Source: Bacteroidota bacterium (GTDB lineage: Bacteria > Bacteroidota > Bacteroidia > Flavobacteriales_D > Crocinitomicaceae). From it: 64,000 bases of DNA. Location of the stretch: NCBI GenBank assembly GCA_006226425.1, contig SBGX01000006.1, positions 186,001 through 250,000 on the forward strand, written 5' to 3'. Under the pieces are notes generated by a model. That model was not told the DNA's origin and made no database searches. It saw nothing but the letters and a program-made list of their open reading frames with translations. Shown here in pieces: positions 61,408 to 64,000 of the stretch (its first letter is position 1; each line of letters begins with the position of its first letter). The position numbers and the translations under genes are program-made.

Positions 61408-63216
61408 ATGGGAGCTGTAGCACACGACGAAGCACACGGACATCACGGACATGAGCATCATGACGAGGGCTTTGTATCAAAATACATCTTTAGCCAGGAT
61501 CACAAAATGATTGGGAAGCAGTATTTGATGACTGCTGTGTTTATGGGAGTGATAGCCATGTTGTTGTCTATCTTATTCCGAATTCAGTTAGCCTGGCCGG
61601 GTGAAAGTTCTGATTTCCTGAGCATGTTTCTTGGTGAAACATGGGCACCAGGTGGGGTGTTGAAAGAGAACATGTATCTGGGATTGGTGACAATTCACGG
61701 AACAATCATGGTATTCTTCCTTTTGACAGGAGGTTTGTCAGGGACATTCTCAAACATCTTGATTCCACTTCAGGTGGGAGCGCGTGATATGGCATCAGGA
61801 TTCCTGAACATGCTTTCTTACTGGATGTTCTTCCTTTCATCTACAATCATGGTTACTTCGCTGTTTGTGGAGACGGGACCTGCGATGGCTGGTTGGACAA
61901 TTTATCCGCCACTTTCTTCCTTGCCGCAGGCGGTGGAAGGGTCAGGAGTAGGGATGACTTTGTGGTTGGTCTCTATGGCAATCTTCATTGCATCATCACT
62001 TTTGGGATCTTTGAACTACATCGTAACCGTATTGAACTTGCGTACACGAGGAATGAAAATGACGAGAATGCCATTGACAGTATGGGCCTTTTTGGTAACA
62101 GCTGTATTAGGGGTTCTTTCTTTCCCGGTACTTCTTTCTGCAGCCCTGTTGCTGTTAATGGATAGAACGATGGGAACAAGCTTTTACCTTTCTGATATCA
62201 TTGTAGGAGGTGAAATGTTGGAGAACCACGGAGGTTCGCCACTGTTGTTCCAGCACTTGTTCTGGTTCCTTGGTCACCCAGAGGTATATATCGTATTGTT
62301 GCCAGCACTTGGTCTTTCTTCTGAGATTATTTCAACAAACTCTAGAAAACCAATCTTTGGTTACCGTGCGATGATCGGATCGATTTTAGCGATCGGATTC
62401 CTTTCCTTTATCGTGTGGGGTCACCACATGTTCGTGACGGGGATGAACCCGTTCCTGGGAAGTGTCTTCGTATTCACAACTTTGTTAATTGCGATTCCTT
62501 CAGCGGTAAAAGTGTTTAACTATTTGACAACCATCTGGAGAGGAAGTATCATTTACACTCCAGCGATGTTGTTTGCAGTAGGTTTGGTTTCTACCTTCAT
62601 TACGGGGGGTGTAACGGGAATCATCCTGGCTGACTCCGCATTGGATATCAATACGCACGATACATACTTCGTTGTGGCACACTTCCACATCGTAATGGGT
62701 ATGTCGGCCGTGTTCGGAATGTTTGCCGGTGTGTACCACTGGTTCCCGAAGATGTACGGTAAAATGATGAATACGCGTTTGGGTTATGCTCACTTCTGGA
62801 TTACGATCATTGGAGCATACGGAGTATTTTTCCCAATGCACTTTGTTGGTTTGGCAGGAGCACCACGTCGTTACTATGACTATTCAGTTTATGGAGAATT
62901 CGATTCCAATTCTTTCGAAATGATCATGGATCTGAACGTTATCGTTACGGTATTCGCGATTATTGCAGCAATTGGTCAGGGATTCTTCCTGTTCAACCTG
63001 TTCTACAGTGTCTTCAGAGGACCGAAAGCAGTGCAGAACCCATGGAAGTCCAACACACTTGAGTGGACGACTCCGGTAGAGCACATTCACGGAAACTGGC
63101 CTGGAGAAATTCCTGAAGTTCACAGATGGCCTTACGATTACTCGAAGCCCGGATATGAAGAGGACTTTGTTCCTCAAACAGTTCCCTTGAGAGAAGGAGA
63201 AGAAGAGGGTCACTAA
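61408..63216 (+). CDS. coxA: Cytochrome c oxidase subunit I (A1-type haem-copper oxidase)
   Basis: A 602-residue subunit I. Haem a ligands are His97 (TIHGTIM) and His427, haem a3 is bound by His425 (AHFHIVMG) and CuB by His290, His339 and His340 (GHHMF). The Tyr294 cross-link partner and the proton-channel Glu292 lie in GHPEVY, marking an A1-type enzyme; the K-channel stretch IPSAVKVFNYL is present. The N terminus is histidine-rich (VAHDEAHGHHGHEHHDEG). It reduces O2 to water and pumps protons. The genes for subunit III and IV are not in this operon. A strong terminator follows. Confidence 0.97.
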   Translation: MGAVAHDEAHGHHGHEHHDEGFVSKYIFSQDHKMIGKQYLMTAVFMGVIAMLLSILFRIQLAWPGESSDFLSMFLGETWAPGGVLKENMYLGLVTIHGTIMVFFLLTGGLSGTFSNILIPLQVGARDMASGFLNMLSYWMFFLSSTIMVTSLFVETGPAMAGWTIYPPLSSLPQAVEGSGVGMTLWLVSMAIFIASSLLGSLNYIVTVLNLRTRGMKMTRMPLTVWAFLVTAVLGVLSFPVLLSAALLLLMDRTMGTSFYLSDIIVGGEMLENHGGSPLLFQHLFWFLGHPEVYIVLLPALGLSSEIISTNSRKPIFGYRAMIGSILAIGFLSFIVWGHHMFVTGMNPFLGSVFVFTTLLIAIPSAVKVFNYLTTIWRGSIIYTPAMLFAVGLVSTFITGGVTGIILADSALDINTHDTYFVVAHFHIVMGMSAVFGMFAGVYHWFPKMYGKMMNTRLGYAHFWITIIGAYGVFFPMHFVGLAGAPRRYYDYSVYGEFDSNSFEMIMDLNVIVTVFAIIAAIGQGFFLFNLFYSVFRGPKAVQNPWKSNTLEWTTPVEHIHGNWPGEIPEVHRWPYDYSKPGYEEDFVPQTVPLREGEEEGH

Positions 63217-63238
63217 GCCCTACCAAATAGATGATCAG

Positions 63239-63264
63239 AAAGCCTTTCGTTTGAAAGGCTTTTT
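63239..63264 (+). terminator. act-cox operon terminator
   Basis: AAAGCCTTTC (63239-63248) and GAAAGGCTTT (63253-63262) form a 10-bp perfect stem with a GTTT loop, followed by TT and a T-rich stretch. Strong rho-independent form, 22 bases after the coxA stop. Confidence 0.92.
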
Positions 63265-63265
63265 G

Positions 63266-63273
63266 TATTTTTG
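63266..63273 (+). promoter_or_regulatory. ruvB promoter -7 element
   Basis: TATTTTTG matches TAnnTTTG exactly and lies directly after the act-cox terminator, 19 bases before the ruvB GTG. Confidence 0.55.
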
Positions 63274-63292
63274 ATCCATTACAAAGAGCATC

Positions 63293-64000
63293 GTGGAAGA
63301 TTCATTTGACTATAGAAAGGAGGCGGAAAGCAACCAGGAAAAGGAGTACGATAAAGTACTTCGTCCGCAAGAGTTAAGTGATTTCGCCGGTCAGAGCAAA
63401 GTAGTCGAGAATCTTTCTGTGTTTGTAAAAGCGGCCACAAAACGTGGAGAACCACTTGATCACGTGTTGCTACATGGGCCTCCCGGGCTCGGTAAGACGA
63501 CTTTGGCTAATATTATAGCCAATGAGCTTCGAGTTGGATTTAAAGTGACTAGCGGGCCTGTTTTGGATAAACCTGGAGATTTGGCTGGTTTGTTAACAAA
63601 CCTGGAAAGAGGAGACGTACTCTTTATTGATGAAATTCATCGTTTGAGTCCGGTGATTGAAGAGTATCTCTATTCGGCCATGGAAGACTATGTGATCGAT
63701 ATTTTGATTGACAGTGGTCCGAACGCCCGTACGGTACAAATCGAATTGAATCCCTTTACCTTAATTGGAGCAACCACCCGCTCGGGATTACTGACTTCTC
63801 CGTTGAGGGCTCGTTTCGGAATCAATGCCCGTTTACAATACTATGATGCGAAGGTCTTGACGATGATCGTTGAACGTTCCAGTTTACTATTGGATATTCC
63901 AATCACAGAAGAAGCAGCCTTTCAAATCGCAAGCAGAAGTCGGGGTACCCCCCGGATCGCGAATGCCTTGTTGAGACGAGTTCGGGATTTTGCACAGATC
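63293..64000 (+). CDS. ruvB: Holliday junction branch migration helicase RuvB, 3' end outside the window
   Basis: The frame is open from GTG 63293 to the last base (236 residues visible; about 100 more expected). RuvB is the AAA+ motor that drives Holliday junction branch migration with RuvA. Walker [13 protein letters not shown] is at residues 61-72, Walker B is DEIH (113-116), and sensor I is in GATTRSGLL. The [12 protein letters not shown] opening (residues 23-34) is typical. No in-frame ATG lies upstream. The visible part is intact. ruvA is not next to it. Confidence 0.96.
   Translation, partial: MEDSFDYRKEAESNQEKEYDKVLRPQELSDFAGQSKVVENLSVFVKAATKRGEPLDHVLLHGPPGLGKTTLANIIANELRVGFKVTSGPVLDKPGDLAGLLTNLERGDVLFIDEIHRLSPVIEEYLYSAMEDYVIDILIDSGPNARTVQIELNPFTLIGATTRSGLLTSPLRARFGINARLQYYDAKVLTMIVERSSLLLDIPITEEAAFQIASRSRGTPRIANALLRRVRDFAQI

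Overview
The window is a chromosomal segment of a member of the Bacteroidota, most likely a Flavobacteriales species. Four things support this. Many genes are preceded by the Bacteroidota -7 promoter element TAnnTTTG and lack a Shine-Dalgarno sequence. Two secreted proteins end in type IX secretion (T9SS) sorting domains. The respiratory chain is an alternative complex III (act) operon joined to an aa3-type oxidase. YebC has the Bacteroidota-type N terminus. All genes look chromosomal and housekeeping or envelope-related. I saw no insertion sequence, prophage, CRISPR array, tRNA or rRNA.

Layout. 1-7.7 kb (+): the end of an LD-carboxypeptidase gene, a lipoprotein and two related exported proteins of unknown function, then polA. 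7.7-9.3 kb (-): a PadR regulator overlapping a membrane protein with a HAAS-like N terminus, with two matching inverted repeats over and upstream of its promoter. 9.4-18.3 kb (-): a long co-directional run of CBS protein, nadK, tatA, gatA, a LysM lytic transglycosylase, a DUF4837 lipoprotein, two glycosyltransferases and an exported protein. 18.4-23.8 kb: pdxJ (+), DUF983 and thioredoxin (-), a VOC protein (-), an S9 peptidase (+), a chalcone-isomerase-like protein (-) and a tiny Cys-rich lipoprotein (+). 23.8-29.6 kb: an outer-membrane barrel overlapping a 1024-residue TPR protein (-), divergent from an FtsE-type ATPase (+). 29.6-39.9 kb: gcvP (-); yebC, an RDD protein, rsmI and a quinone-oxidoreductase-like gene (+); then anti-sigma, ECF sigma, PIN-PhoH and hemW (-). 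39.9-46.4 kb (-): a T9SS Ig-repeat protein, a T9SS serine endopeptidase and an exported thioredoxin-like protein. 46.5-50.8 kb (+): uridine kinase and a 1209-residue orphan histidine kinase. 51.0-63.2 kb (+): actABCDEF-coxBA, closed by a strong terminator, then the start of ruvB, cut by the window end.

The clearest functional unit is the act-cox operon. Quinol is oxidised by alternative complex III (hexaheme ActA, Fe-S protein ActB, NrfD-like ActC and ActF, ActD, haem lipoprotein ActE) and electrons pass to the CuA/haem-copper oxidase CoxBA. ActC carries an extra C-terminal helix-hairpin-helix domain, and ActB and CoxA carry histidine-rich tails. No subunit III gene is present in the operon.

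The most informative unexplained signals are the paired operators at the padR promoter, the ActC fusion, the TPR/barrel/FtsE cluster, the three-gene exported cluster at 865-4832, and the finding that the TTG codons giving the longest reading frame of five genes are the TTG of their own -7 promoter element.
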